Assembly: GCF_007558725.1 (NCBI RefSeq)
Contig: NZ_VLPL01000001.1
Location: 478,808-542,807 of the forward strand
Direction of reading: 5' to 3'
Source of the DNA: Fluviicola chungangensis
GTDB lineage: Bacteria > Bacteroidota > Bacteroidia > Flavobacteriales_D > Crocinitomicaceae
Length of the DNA stretch: 64,000 nucleotides
Shown here: positions 6,040 through 15,733 of the stretch, piece after piece
Numbering within the stretch: position 1 is the first letter of the stretch
Layout: every line of letters starts with the position of its first letter
Notes under the pieces: model-generated
Databases searched by the model: none
What the model was told of the DNA's origin: nothing
The model's input: the letters and a program-made list of their open reading frames with translations, nothing else
Translations under genes and position numbers: made by a program

Positions 6040-7836
6040 TTATTTCCCCGCTCGCTTACGGTCCGTTTCTTTCAGCAAGATCTTACGGATACGCAAATTT
6101 TCAGGAGTTACTTCCACGTATTCATCTGATTGGATGTATTCCAAACATTCTTCCAAAGAGAATACTTTCGGCGGTGCCAAACGTACTTTGTCGTCTGCTC
6201 CGGATGAACGCATGTTTGTCAATTTTTTGGTTTTCGTAACGTTCACACACAAATCTCCTGCACGTGAGTTTTCTCCGATCACCTGTCCTTCGTAAATATT
6301 TTCATTCGGGAAAATGAAGAATTTACCACGGTCCTGCAAGTTGTTCATGGAGAAAGGAATGGAAGTTCCCAATTCCAATGAAATCAATGATCCGTTCTGA
6401 CGTCCCGGAATTTCACCTTTGTATGGTTGGTATTCTAAGAAACGGTGCGTCATAATCGCTTCACCGGCAGTTTGTGTCAACAAATAGTTACGCAACCCGA
6501 TGATTCCACGGGAAGGAATCTGGAACTGGATTACCATACGAGCACCTTTCGGCTCCATATTGGTCATTTCTCCTTTGCGTTTTGTTACTGCTTCAACCGC
6601 TGTTCCGGAGAATTCTTCCGGTAAGTCGATGGTCAATTCCTCTACCGGCTCACATTTTACTCCGTTAATTTCTTTGATAATTACTTGTGGCTGACCTACT
6701 TGCAACTCGTATCCTTCACGGCGCATGGTTTCGATCAAAACGGATAAATGCAATACACCACGACCTGCAACGATCCATTTGTCTGCTTTATCGGTTTCAG
6801 AAACACGCATTGCCAGGTTTTTCTCCAATTCCTTCGTCAAACGCTCAGAAATGTGACGTGAAGTTACTTTCTTCCCTTCTTTCCCGAAGAATGGTGAATC
6901 GTTGATCGAGAACAACATGTTCATCGTAGGCTCATCGATAGAGATCGATGCCAATGGTTCCGGATTTTCAACATCACAAATGACGTCACCGATTTCAAAA
7001 CCTTCGATTCCTGTAACCGCACAAATATCACCGGCATCAACCGATTCTACTTTTCTGCGCTCAGTCCCATCAAAAACAAACAATTCTTTCACGCGGTGTT
7101 TCTCTTGAGATCCATCGCGTTTTGCCAATACGATCGGCTGATTTTCTTTCAAGCTCCCACGGTGTAAACGACCGATAGCGATACGTCCGACATACGTAGA
7201 GAAATCCAAAGAAGTGATCAACATTTGGGTATTTCCTTCTTCGATTTTACGTGGTGGGAAATACTCTAAAATTTGATCCAACAGATCAGAAATATCCGTT
7301 TTCGGTTGTCTCCAGTCTGTTGACATCCAACCGTTCTTTGCGGAACCATAGATTGTAGGGAATTCCAACTGCTCTTCGTTTGCATCCAATTCAAACATCA
7401 AATCGAATACTTTCTCATGTACTTCGTCAGGTGTACAGTTGTCTTTGTCCACTTTATTAATCACCAGCAATGGTTTAATTCCCATTGAAAGTGCTTTTTG
7501 CAATACGAAACGTGTTTGCGGCATCGGACCTTCAAAAGCATCCACCAACAAACAAACTCCGTCAGCCATGTTCAATACACGCTCTACCTCACCACCGAAG
7601 TCGGCGTGTCCGGGAGTGTCGATGATATTGATCTTTGTTCCTTTGTAAGTAACAGAAACGTTTTTAGACACGATGGTAATTCCACGTTCACGCTCCAGGT
7701 CATTGTTATCCATGATCAATTCACCTGTAGGGCGATCACGTTCATTCATTACTTGTCCTGCCTCAATCATTTTGTCAACCAATGTTGTTTTACCGTGGTC
7801 AACGTGTGCAATAATTGCGATGTTTCTAATTTCCAT
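6040..7836 (-). CDS. typA: Translational GTPase TypA/BipA
   Basis: 598 residues, the usual length. G1 AHVDHGKTT (10-18), G2 RERGIT (49-54), G3 DTPGHAD (73-79) and G4 NKVD (127-130) are intact, followed by EF-G-like domains II, III and V and the TypA-specific C-terminal domain (conserved GIIGLR and GTSIPFSMNNLQDRG blocks). TypA is a ribosome-associated GTPase needed for ribosome assembly and growth at low temperature or under stress. It has its own terminator downstream; upstream lies the deaD gene on the same strand, separated by 157 bases holding hairpins. A DEAD-box helicase next door fits a cold/ribosome-assembly theme, but this may be coincidence. Confidence 0.97.
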   Translation of the reverse strand: MEIRNIAIIAHVDHGKTTLVDKMIEAGQVMNERDRPTGELIMDNNDLERERGITIVSKNVSVTYKGTKINIIDTPGHADFGGEVERVLNMADGVCLLVDAFEGPMPQTRFVLQKALSMGIKPLLVINKVDKDNCTPDEVHEKVFDLMFELDANEEQLEFPTIYGSAKNGWMSTDWRQPKTDISDLLDQILEYFPPRKIEEGNTQMLITSLDFSTYVGRIAIGRLHRGSLKENQPIVLAKRDGSQEKHRVKELFVFDGTERRKVESVDAGDICAVTGIEGFEIGDVICDVENPEPLASISIDEPTMNMLFSINDSPFFGKEGKKVTSRHISERLTKELEKNLAMRVSETDKADKWIVAGRGVLHLSVLIETMRREGYELQVGQPQVIIKEINGVKCEPVEELTIDLPEEFSGTAVEAVTKRKGEMTNMEPKGARMVIQFQIPSRGIIGLRNYLLTQTAGEAIMTHRFLEYQPYKGEIPGRQNGSLISLELGTSIPFSMNNLQDRGKFFIFPNENIYEGQVIGENSRAGDLCVNVTKTKKLTNMRSSGADDKVRLAPPKVFSLEECLEYIQSDEYVEVTPENLRIRKILLKETDRKRAGK

Positions 7837-7849
7837 TATTTTGAATTGA

Positions 7850-7912
7850 AAATGTAAAATTGAAAATTGAAAAGATTAAAGCTTGTTTAAGCTTTCCAAT
7901 TTTCGCATTTAC
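7850..7912. repeat. Word-repeat hairpin between typA and deaD
   Basis: AAAGCTT (7878-7884) and AAGCTTT (7889-7895) form a perfect 7-base stem with a GTTT loop. It is extended by GTAAAATTGAAAATTG on the left and its imperfect complement on the right (about 13 of 16 pairs). More copies of the word (CAATTTTC) fill 7965-7993. On the minus strand it follows the deaD stop and may act as its terminator. Confidence 0.6.
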
Positions 7913-7993
7913 GAACTATTTATATTTTGCTTTACTGAATATTTCAAATTGATCCGGAAACTTCCTTTTCAATTTTCCATTTTCAATTTTCAA

Positions 7994-9937
7994 TTATTTG
8001 TAGCTGCTTGAACTGAATTTGCGTCCACCACCCGATGAACGGCGATCTGAACCTCCGCTGCTTCTGCGGTCACTTCCGCCTGAGCGACGTTCTCCGCTTC
8101 CACTATCCGATTTTCCGTAGCTGGAGTTTCCTCTGAAACCACCTCCTGAAGAACGGCGTTCACTGCTTCCGAATGATTTACGGTCACCGAATCCACTGGA
8201 TTTTCCTCCACCGAATCCGCTTTTGCGCTCACGATCTCCACCGCTTCTGCGCTCACCGCCCTCTTTCTTCTGAGTGATTTCCACATTTACTGTGTGTCCT
8301 TCGTAATCAGAACCGTTTACTTTTGAAAGAATGGCTCCTTCATCCGCTTTATCCGCTTCAAAAAATGAGAAATTCGGCATCACATCAATTCTTCCGATAG
8401 AAGCAGATTTCAAACCGGTAGAGTCACAGATCACGCGTAATAAACCACCTGGGTTCAATCCGTCTCGTTTTCCTAAACTGACAAAGAAACGGGTTCTGTT
8501 TGCATTGTCGCGATCCCCTCTCGGAGCGCGCTCGCTTCTCTCGAAACGATCCTTGCGGTCAAAACGGTCATCACCTCTTCTTTCCTTGCGGTCTTCTCGG
8601 TCACCTCTTCCCGAACTTACATTCAAATCACCTGCGCGATCGTAATACTCGATGAATCGGTTGAATTCAGCTGAAATGAATTTTTTGATCACTTCTTCTT
8701 TTGACAACTCTTCGAAATCTGCCATGATTGCAGGCAGGAACGGAGCGATATCATTTTCCTTCACTTCGATCTCTTTTACTTTCGAAATCAATTTATTCAA
8801 TTGAATTCCACAGATTTCAGAAGCTTCCGGGATCAATGCTGCCGTAAACGTGGTACGAATCTGGCGTTCGATTGCTTTGATCTTGAAATTCTCACGGGTA
8901 TTGATCAATACCAATGATTTACCCTGACGACCTGCACGAGCTGTACGGCCTGAACGGTGCGTATAGTTCTCGATATCATCCGGTAAGTTGTAATTGATTA
9001 CGTGTGTAATATTGTCTACGTCAATCCCACGGGCAGCAACATCCGTTGCAACCAGTAACTGGATTGAACGCTCACGGAAACGGTCCATTACACGGTCACG
9101 CATTGCCTGGGATAAATCTCCGTGCAACGGTTCGGCACTATATCCTTCTTTTGCCAGTTTCTCAGCAACGGTAGCCGTTTCATTACGTGTACGACAGAAT
9201 ACCAATCCGAAAATATCCGGGCTGGCATCGATTAATCGTTTCAATGCATCGTAACGATCGCGCTCCTTTACCGTGTAGTAAATGTGCTCGATGTTTTCGT
9301 TACTTTGGTTCTTGTGGCCCATAGCCACTTCCAAAGGATCTGTCATGTAATTCTTCGCAATTGCAGCCACTTCTTTCGGCATTGTTGCAGAGAATAACCA
9401 CACATTCTTTGTTTCAGGAGTAGCTTCCAAAATGGCGTCGATGTCTTCCTTGAAGCCCATGTTCAACATTTCATCAGCTTCGTCAAGCACAACTGTTTCA
9501 ACTGTTTTCAAGTTGATTGCTTTCCGATTGATCAAATCAACCAAACGCCCTGGTGTTGCGACAACGATTGTTGCGCCACGCTTAATATCACTCATTTGCT
9601 TGCGGATATCCGTACCACCGTAAACGGCTACTACTTTAATCTGACGATCAAACTGAGCAAATGCTTCTAAGTCTTTGGAGATTTGTAAACACAATTCACG
9701 CGTTGGAGCGATGACTAAACCTTGTGTTTCAGTGGGGCGGTCTGTTACTTTGTGAATTAACGGTAGGCCGAATGCGGCTGTTTTCCCTGTCCCTGTTTGT
9801 GCGAGTCCGACAAAATCGCTTTCTAATTGTAACAAGTGCGGGATCGCACTTTGTTGGATCGGAGTTGGTTCTGCAAAACCCATTGCTTCTATCGACTGCA
9901 GAACCTCAACTCTTAACCCGAGTTCTTTAAAGGTCAT
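7994..9937 (-). CDS. deaD: DEAD-box RNA helicase, DeaD/DbpA-like, with RGG-type tail
   Basis: 647 residues. All helicase motifs are visible: Q motif PTPIQ (24-28), motif I AQTGTGKT (46-53), PTREL (78-82), DEAD (152-155), SAT (183-185), DVAARGID (299-306) and HRSGRTARAGR (327-337). A charged linker (about 443-480) leads to a DbpA-type RNA-binding domain starting RTRFFVSLGKRDGL (481-494). The last 90 residues are a low-complexity Gly/Ser/Arg tail with repeated SGGSDRRS units, typical of RNA-binding tails on bacteroidotal DeaD. It probably unwinds rRNA and mRNA structure during ribosome assembly and cold adaptation. A TACCTTTG promoter box lies 23 bases upstream of the ATG. Confidence 0.96.
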   Translation of the reverse strand: MTFKELGLRVEVLQSIEAMGFAEPTPIQQSAIPHLLQLESDFVGLAQTGTGKTAAFGLPLIHKVTDRPTETQGLVIAPTRELCLQISKDLEAFAQFDRQIKVVAVYGGTDIRKQMSDIKRGATIVVATPGRLVDLINRKAINLKTVETVVLDEADEMLNMGFKEDIDAILEATPETKNVWLFSATMPKEVAAIAKNYMTDPLEVAMGHKNQSNENIEHIYYTVKERDRYDALKRLIDASPDIFGLVFCRTRNETATVAEKLAKEGYSAEPLHGDLSQAMRDRVMDRFRERSIQLLVATDVAARGIDVDNITHVINYNLPDDIENYTHRSGRTARAGRQGKSLVLINTRENFKIKAIERQIRTTFTAALIPEASEICGIQLNKLISKVKEIEVKENDIAPFLPAIMADFEELSKEEVIKKFISAEFNRFIEYYDRAGDLNVSSGRGDREDRKERRGDDRFDRKDRFERSERAPRGDRDNANRTRFFVSLGKRDGLNPGGLLRVICDSTGLKSASIGRIDVMPNFSFFEADKADEGAILSKVNGSDYEGHTVNVEITQKKEGGERRSGGDRERKSGFGGGKSSGFGDRKSFGSSERRSSGGGFRGNSSYGKSDSGSGERRSGGSDRRSSGGSDRRSSGGGRKFSSSSYK

Positions 9938-9959
9938 AAAATAAATCTAAAATTTGGCG

Positions 9960-9967
9960 CAAAGGTA
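9960..9967 (-). promoter_or_regulatory. -7 promoter box of deaD
   Basis: TACCTTTG on the minus strand fits the Bacteroidota -7 consensus TAnnTTTG. It lies 22 bases before the ATG at 9937, predicting a leader of roughly 15-18 bases. No clear TTTG -33 element. Confidence 0.65.
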
Positions 9968-10113
9968 CGACCTTTTTTTCGATGTTTGTTAATAAAGTTG
10001 CAAGTTATTGTTAATTAATGATTTTAGGAGGTGAAAACAGTAGGTATGCGATTAATCGTACACCCACTGTTTAATAACATTTACCACTGATTTACAGCCA
10101 ATAAGTGGTGTTT

Positions 10114-10950
10114 CTAATCCGGATTTACAAAAAGTGGCTGATCAGTAATCTCGTGAAAGGCCGGGACCCTAATTTTCTTCGCTTTTTTCGTATAACCGTC
10201 TCCCAGGGATTTCTTCAACGCTTTATAATCCTTTAGCGACATTTTCACAAACTCATAATCAATCGGATACTCTTCCAATTGGAACATAAGTACTTTTCGA
10301 AAAACAGGAAGATCCGGATGCTCTTCGTATAACGAATCATTGAATGCTGAACTTGTAACCAGTTCGTCCCGGTCATTAATCAGTACCATCATGGAATCAG
10401 CATCTACTTCAGCATCTCCGTTCAGCGCACTTTTCATTAGCTCTTTATCTAACTTGTTCATTAAATTGACGAACAAGATCACTCTATTCTCTTCTAGTTT
10501 GAAGACTTCCGCATCAAAATTTACCTGATCGCCATCGTTAAACCAAATATGATCACCAACCGCGGGATTATCGAAAAATTTCAGATCCCATTGTGCCAAT
10601 TCAATAGCATATGCTTCGTCCTGACTTTTCTTAACCGCGTTATTTATTTTTAGACCGAGCATTATCAATAGAACCAGTATTGGTAAGGACCATGCGTACC
10701 ACTTTCCACGAACCTTGATTTGATCGGGATTGACCATTTTCATGATACTTGGAGGAACATGGTACAATTGTTTGTTCATTACCAAATCGTAGCGTTTCCC
10801 CATTGGAAAAACCGGAATATAAAACAAGTGAAAATAGGATTGTGCTACTTGAAAGGTTGCATTTGGGAATTGCTCCAGTTCGGGTAAATTTAATTCCTGG
10901 AAAGTGAATGATTTAAGTCGGAAACGGTTCCAGCCGAAAAGAATTGTCAT
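10114..10950 (-). CDS. Hypothetical single-span membrane protein
   Basis: 278 residues, ATG at 10950. The N-terminal 60 residues, including HLFYIPVFPMGKRYDLV, resemble the 'FxIPxxPxGKxY' block that follows zinc ribbons in small membrane proteins, but no cysteine pairs are present. One membrane helix at about 86-102 (WSLPILVLLIMLGLKI) is followed by a soluble domain containing AVGDHIWFNDGD. No function is recognised. It stands alone with 176 bases to deaD and 67 to the next gene; the deaD-side spacer holds only the deaD promoter box. Confidence 0.6.
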   Translation of the reverse strand: MTILFGWNRFRLKSFTFQELNLPELEQFPNATFQVAQSYFHLFYIPVFPMGKRYDLVMNKQLYHVPPSIMKMVNPDQIKVRGKWYAWSLPILVLLIMLGLKINNAVKKSQDEAYAIELAQWDLKFFDNPAVGDHIWFNDGDQVNFDAEVFKLEENRVILFVNLMNKLDKELMKSALNGDAEVDADSMMVLINDRDELVTSSAFNDSLYEEHPDLPVFRKVLMFQLEEYPIDYEFVKMSLKDYKALKKSLGDGYTKKAKKIRVPAFHEITDQPLFVNPD

Positions 10951-11017
10951 TTTGAAATAGATTTAAGGGAGGTAAAACTAAAAAAACAAACTAAATCTTC
11001 CTTTCAAAAAAAATATT

Positions 11018-11890
11018 CTATTCAACCCGTTTCAGCTTATTTTCAACCAGCTTTTTGTTGATTGCGGTTTTCAGGCAGTTCGGACATAAACAATCCGTGA
11101 TGTTTTCCATCGGCATAATCATCGGCAATTCAGCGCACCAACAGCCTTGTGTGTAGCAGGAAAACGGAATTCCGCACGAGATACAGTTTTTATGCTTTTC
11201 AAGTGTGGGAACTTCGTAATTGCCATCCAAGGAAAGCGTTATTTCCGACAAATGGAGCGATTCTTCGTACTGTGAGATTTGAAAGCTGTTCACTAAAACA
11301 GGAGAACGATATCCCGGACCGTTCGTCACCATTGTGTGGTATTCTCCCTGTTCGCCGCACAAATCCAACCCATTTTCTTTTCCCTTCCGTTGGAATTCCC
11401 CTATCAATTGCGAATCTATTTTCCGGGCAAGGAATGATTCATCCAGCCAAGGAGATTTTACCATGGTAAGAACAACTTCAAAATTGAATTTCAATAACAA
11501 ATCCATCACCTCTTCCCTGTCTTTGTACCACAAAGGAAGAAATGCTTTCAATCCCACTGCAGAAGCCCGTTCGGTAATCCAGTTCGCGTTTCCGTGCACT
11601 TCCGATATATCGCCCGAAACAACTGCTGAAATTCCCAGCTGGTCTTTCAGTTTCTGCAACCCGATCTCATAATTCTCGGCAAATGGTTCCTCAATTTCAA
11701 GTAAGATATGTGTAATCCCCAAAGATTTGGACTGCAGATCCATCCATGCTTTCGGATGCGCCCTGAATTCTGTGGTTTTGGAATGGAAAGTCACCAAAGC
11801 AATCAGCTCATACCCTGCTTCTTTTGCCAGCTGCATCGCCAGGTTACAGTCTTTTCCTCCCGACCAAAGTACAATCGCTTTTTGTTTCAT
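11018..11890 (-). CDS. Dph6-like ATP pyrophosphatase fused to a cysteine-rich CWC-type tail
   Basis: 290 residues from the ATG at 11890, where the PP-loop strand MKQKAIVLWSGGKD begins; in-frame upstream starts add only an atypical tail. SGGKD (10-14) is the PP-loop of the adenine nucleotide alpha hydrolase superfamily, and CGEQGEYHT (178-186) is the Dph6/DUF71 signature. Eukaryotic Dph6 amidates diphthine; bacteria lack diphthamide, so the substrate here is unknown. Residues 236-272 add eight cysteines (236, 239, 245, 250, 252, 267, 269, 272) including CWC, like the 'cysteine-rich CWC' domain and probably metal binding. Neighbours give no pathway clue. Confidence 0.8.
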   Translation of the reverse strand: MKQKAIVLWSGGKDCNLAMQLAKEAGYELIALVTFHSKTTEFRAHPKAWMDLQSKSLGITHILLEIEEPFAENYEIGLQKLKDQLGISAVVSGDISEVHGNANWITERASAVGLKAFLPLWYKDREEVMDLLLKFNFEVVLTMVKSPWLDESFLARKIDSQLIGEFQRKGKENGLDLCGEQGEYHTMVTNGPGYRSPVLVNSFQISQYEESLHLSEITLSLDGNYEVPTLEKHKNCISCGIPFSCYTQGCWCAELPMIMPMENITDCLCPNCLKTAINKKLVENKLKRVE

Positions 11891-11951
11891 TGAGCCGAAA
11901 TTAGACATTTTGAAGGCAAGAGGCAAGACTACGAGAGTCAAGGTTCTGCTA

Positions 11952-13070
11952 TTAACGAATCACCAGCTTCGAGCGGTCTACCAATTGATTTCCCGAATGA
12001 ATTTCAACCAGATACATTCCTGCAGGTTGTGCCAGATCCAGGTCAGAACTGTAATACGTTGTTTTTCCCGATTTTGAGACAGCTTCCAGGTTGTATTCAA
12101 ACACTGTCTGCCCCAGTTCATTTCTTAGCATTAAAACTGTTGCATCATCAGAGATCGTGGAGAAATCAATATGAACTTTGCTGTCAGAAGAAGGATTCGG
12201 ATATACCCTGAATTCAAAATCACGGGCCGGGATGAATTTTAAAGCCAGTTCGTTTCTTGTTCCATCCAAATCTGTTTGGCTCAACTTGTAATAAGTCGAC
12301 ACATTTGAATTCTTGGTATCCATGAAAGTATATGTTTTCGCTTCCGTTGAATTGATTGCCCCTTTCACTTTCGAAAATTCATTCCAGTCGATTCCATCCG
12401 CACTTGTTTCGATCGTGAAATAATCGTTTCGCATTTCCGATTCTACTGCCCATGTGAGCAAATTCCCATTTTCCTTTTTCTCACCTTCGAAGAATAAAAA
12501 CTCCACAGGCAATTGGGTAGTTACACTATTGCAATGGATCTGCTGATACGGAATTCCGGGACCCTGAATAATGATGTCAATTGCATTACATTGCATGGTA
12601 GCGATCGTCGCATTCGTGCAGCTCACATAAGGTGCATTGTATCCGTATGCACTTCCGTTATGAGGAATAGAAGGATTCGTTGTTGTAGTTGCAGAACCGG
12701 ATCCTCCGTTCAATGGCAACTGGTAAGCCCCGTTAATTTGTGAATTCACACAATAGATCAATGCCTGCAGTGTATACAATGCGCTTGCATTTGGACCTGT
12801 AATGCTGATGTTGTAATCGAAATTCACATTGTAGTTATAACCCCATGGGCAATTGGATGAACTCACGGCAATACTTTTGGGTGTTATGGAAACATTCACC
12901 GTGTATCCTGTAGCTGAGAGCACAGTGCATTGCGCGTTGGAATTAGAGCTAAAAAAGGTAACTAAAAGGAAGCTCAGAAGAGCTCCCTTAATACAAGTAA
13001 GGTTCTTACGAATAAAGTTCGTTGTGTTGTTGTAGAATTTCCCGGCAAAGATATAACACTGTGCACGCAT
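11952..13070 (-). CDS. Secreted protein with T9SS type A sorting domain
   Basis: 372 residues from the ATG at 13070. The N-terminus is unusually long before the hydrophobic segment GALLSFLLVTFFSSNSNAQ, with cleavage probable after NAQ near residue 47. The N-terminal domain is beta-rich with several cysteines (CPWGYNYNVNFDY...CVNSQ...CTNATIATMQCN). LPVEFLFFEGEK...LLTWAVESE...DYFTIE (about 190-230) is the spacer block often found before sorting domains, and VYPNPSSD...GQTVFEYNL...GMYLVEI is a type A T9SS C-terminal domain. It is probably exported to the cell surface or medium. No function for the N-terminal domain is recognised. Confidence 0.8.
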   Translation of the reverse strand: MRAQCYIFAGKFYNNTTNFIRKNLTCIKGALLSFLLVTFFSSNSNAQCTVLSATGYTVNVSITPKSIAVSSSNCPWGYNYNVNFDYNISITGPNASALYTLQALIYCVNSQINGAYQLPLNGGSGSATTTTNPSIPHNGSAYGYNAPYVSCTNATIATMQCNAIDIIIQGPGIPYQQIHCNSVTTQLPVEFLFFEGEKKENGNLLTWAVESEMRNDYFTIETSADGIDWNEFSKVKGAINSTEAKTYTFMDTKNSNVSTYYKLSQTDLDGTRNELALKFIPARDFEFRVYPNPSSDSKVHIDFSTISDDATVLMLRNELGQTVFEYNLEAVSKSGKTTYYSSDLDLAQPAGMYLVEIHSGNQLVDRSKLVIR

Positions 13071-13328
13071 TCTATTTTTAATTTCGACAAACAAACTAAA
13101 AATAACGTTCAAGCGGATTGATTTATCAACTAAAATTCACCCGGGTAAATATTTAGTCCAAAAAGTCACCAATTAACTTCCTGTGGATCGCAAAGTTGGG
13201 AGTTTAAGATCCTGAAAAACTGTGCTATAATTAACTTTTTGTTAAATTGACTTTTGCCGATCTCCTAATTAAACTTGCATTCGAAGCCGTGATGTCCTAT
13301 CTTTAATAGGAATTACTATTCGTATCAT

Positions 13329-14528
13329 ATGAGATCTTTTTCAATACACTTATTGGTGATCGTTTTCCTGGTAGGAGCTCAATCCTGTAAAAAGAAACTG
13401 TCGGAACTTGAATACAAGGACCGCGGAACGTTAATAGAGTATCGCAACAATGGCCATATCCCCAAAAACGACGTTGCGAGTAAGATGGATTATGCTGCCG
13501 ATGATATCATTCAGAACGGTGTTACCTATTACGCTATTACCTACCGTACTATTTACGAAGGAAAACAGATCAATTCCCGTGGCTTGCTTCTCGTACCGGA
13601 TAATGCTGATTCGGTGTTCCTGATCGCATACCTTCATGGAACGCAGATTCCGATCAATTTAAGCCTGTTCTACGAATCCAAATTCGAAACACCTTCCAAT
13701 TACGGTGGTGAAACAGACCATTTCCTTGAAACACGTGATATCGCATTGGCTTGGGCCTCAGCTGGCTTTACCGTCTTCCTGCCGGATTATATCGGGTTCG
13801 GTATAACGGCTGACAAAGAGCATCCTTACCTGGCATACGATGAATTATTCAAAAGCAACATCGACGGTTTACTGGCCGTGAAACAATTTCTATCACAACA
13901 AGGGATGACCTACGACAATCGTCTGTTCCTTGCAGGTTGGTCTCAGGGTGCGGGCGCCTGTCTTTCCAGTCATAAATTCATCCAGGAACAATATGCCTCC
14001 GATTTTACAGTCGTTGCCAGTTCGGGGTTGGCGGGTCCTTATAATTTCAAAAAGTTCATCGATGATATTCTTTCCAAAAAAGACGAAGAGCTTTTAACCA
14101 ACAATATTTTCTCCTGGGGATTATACAGTTTAAATAAATTCAGCCCTGAATTGAGGCGGCCTACCGATCAATTATACTCTTATCCGGTCTATGATCAATA
14201 TGCTGCTATTTTTCCTCCGTCCAAAATCCCCTCCGAAACGCTGAGGGAATATTTCCTGGCACACATTATCGACGGATCAGATACCGCCATGAACCAGGTA
14301 CTGAACCGGAATACTTTCAGTCATGGATGGACACCGGTGGGAAAAGTATTTTTTCATCATGGTGATTCGGATCAGATCGTTTACTACTTCAATTCGGTTG
14401 ATGCCTGGAACGATCTTGGAGCAGCCGGTGGAGATGTAACCCTATACACTTACCTGGGCGGCACACATGTATCGGATGTGGAGGGTTTTACCCGAAATAC
14501 CCTGGCAGATTTCACCGCATTAAAGTAA
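13329..14528 (+). CDS. Alpha/beta-hydrolase lipoprotein
   Basis: 399 residues. The signal peptide ends with Cys20 (GAQSC), suggesting a lipoprotein. The nucleophile elbow GWSQG (203-207, Ser205), a C-terminal HGDSDQIV (344-351) and GGTHVSD (His380) supply a plausible Ser-Asp-His triad; FLPDYIGFG (150-158) is typical of secretory lipase or prolyl-oligopeptidase-like hydrolases of this type. The substrate is unknown, probably an ester or peptide at the outer face. Four bases separate its stop from the PorP/SprF-like gene, so they are likely co-transcribed. A weak TATCTTTA box lies near 13300; the 13142-13328 spacer otherwise shows nothing. Confidence 0.8.
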   Translation: MRSFSIHLLVIVFLVGAQSCKKKLSELEYKDRGTLIEYRNNGHIPKNDVASKMDYAADDIIQNGVTYYAITYRTIYEGKQINSRGLLLVPDNADSVFLIAYLHGTQIPINLSLFYESKFETPSNYGGETDHFLETRDIALAWASAGFTVFLPDYIGFGITADKEHPYLAYDELFKSNIDGLLAVKQFLSQQGMTYDNRLFLAGWSQGAGACLSSHKFIQEQYASDFTVVASSGLAGPYNFKKFIDDILSKKDEELLTNNIFSWGLYSLNKFSPELRRPTDQLYSYPVYDQYAAIFPPSKIPSETLREYFLAHIIDGSDTAMNQVLNRNTFSHGWTPVGKVFFHHGDSDQIVYYFNSVDAWNDLGAAGGDVTLYTYLGGTHVSDVEGFTRNTLADFTALK

Positions 14529-14532
14529 AGAC

Positions 14533-15399
14533 ATGAGAAGATTCCTGTTACTCCTGTTTTTTTTGAAACCATGTTGCTTCGATCTGATCGCACAAAACAC
14601 CCTGCGTCCGAACATTTATTTCCAGAACATGCATTATTACAATACTGCGGCGGGAATAGAAGACACTTCTTCACGCATGTCATTTGGTGCTTATGCGAAA
14701 TACAAATTTGTACCCGTGGAAAATGAAGATGTCTGGATAAAACCGGTCAACCTGTATTTTAATCACATATACAACCTGAACTCCAAGAATTCGGTTAATA
14801 TGTCATATATCTACGATGGGTATTCCTTTTACAACCGGAATATTGTTTATATGGGATATACACGCATGTTCCGATGGGGAAGATCCAGCAGGTTAAATCT
14901 CGGCGCACGAGCTGTTTTGAATTTCAATGCCATGAAATGGAATGAATTGGGTCAGCTCGCTTCGCACCCTTCTTCGAAACTGAAATTCAATGCAGACCTC
15001 GATTTGGGGATCCAATACCAGGTGAAAGGATTGACAATCGGCGTATCCACTAAAAATCTTTTTGCCAGTTCGGTGAAAGTGGACGGACAGGACCTGATCA
15101 AGGATCAGCGGGAAATTTATGGAAACCTCTCTTACAATTTCGGGCTGTTTAAACGAAAAGTGGAGCTGGCCCCCTTCTTTTTATTTTACAGTGAACGGAA
15201 TTTCAACCTGGATGCAGGACTCAACCTGGGGCTTTTTCAGCGAGTCAGTATTTCTTATGCGATCCGCGTTCTGGAATTACGAAACATCTTTGCTATCCGG
15301 GGAAATTTCCTCAAACGTTTCCAAATCGGAGCTTCTTTTGATTATTCGATCATTTATAGCGATTACAACATGGATATCTTATTGGCATATCGGTTTTAA
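14533..15399 (+). CDS. PorP/SprF-family T9SS outer-membrane protein
   Basis: 288 residues with a signal peptide (cleavage probably after IAQ at about 21). The start NTLRPNIYFQNMHYYNTAAG matches the 'xxFYNxAAxG' opening of PorP/SprF proteins, and the rest is a run of amphipathic beta-strands ending in ...MDILLAYRF with a C-terminal aromatic, as in outer-membrane barrels. SprF is needed for export of the adhesin SprB in Flavobacterium johnsoniae; similar proteins pair with cargo carrying type B (gliding-motility-associated) C-termini. The next large gene downstream encodes such a protein, so this is probably its dedicated partner. Confidence 0.78.
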   Translation: MRRFLLLLFFLKPCCFDLIAQNTLRPNIYFQNMHYYNTAAGIEDTSSRMSFGAYAKYKFVPVENEDVWIKPVNLYFNHIYNLNSKNSVNMSYIYDGYSFYNRNIVYMGYTRMFRWGRSSRLNLGARAVLNFNAMKWNELGQLASHPSSKLKFNADLDLGIQYQVKGLTIGVSTKNLFASSVKVDGQDLIKDQREIYGNLSYNFGLFKRKVELAPFFLFYSERNFNLDAGLNLGLFQRVSISYAIRVLELRNIFAIRGNFLKRFQIGASFDYSIIYSDYNMDILLAYRF

Positions 15400-15409
15400 T
15401 GATAAAAAG

Positions 15410-15427
15410 AGTAATGATTAAATTACT
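15410..15427 (+). other. Short hairpin in the 334-base spacer after the PorP/SprF-like gene
   Basis: AGTAAT (15410-15415) and ATTACT (15422-15427) form a 6-base stem followed by TTGTG. It is weak as a terminator. Nothing else was recognised in 15400-15733: no small gene, no clear -7 box and no repeat. Confidence 0.3.
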
Positions 15428-15733
15428 TTGTGATTCTTCTAACAAACCGTTTCGATCCGTCAGATTTTCATCATTGATGCTATTTTCTGAACAAAGCATT
15501 TTTTTTATTGCAGGTGGAATGCTTATCTTTCCGATAAACTAGCAATAATAAAAACACCTGTTCCATTTATTTCCTTCCTTTTTTCCAGAAACTAACGGAT
15601 TTAATTACAGAAAGTTGAGAATTAATTATTCAGATTGTGCGACCAGAATCAAGAACTGCGTTGAAAAACCTTTTCTTCGTCCATCCAACTTTTTGTTTCT
15701 TTTCTCGTCTTAACCTGGTAAATACCTATTCCC

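Noticed and set aside
7990-8286. Second open frame inside the deaD tail on the same strand
   Set aside because: It is an Ala/Val/Glu-rich frame-shifted reading of the repetitive Gly/Ser/Arg tail, an artefact of codon bias.
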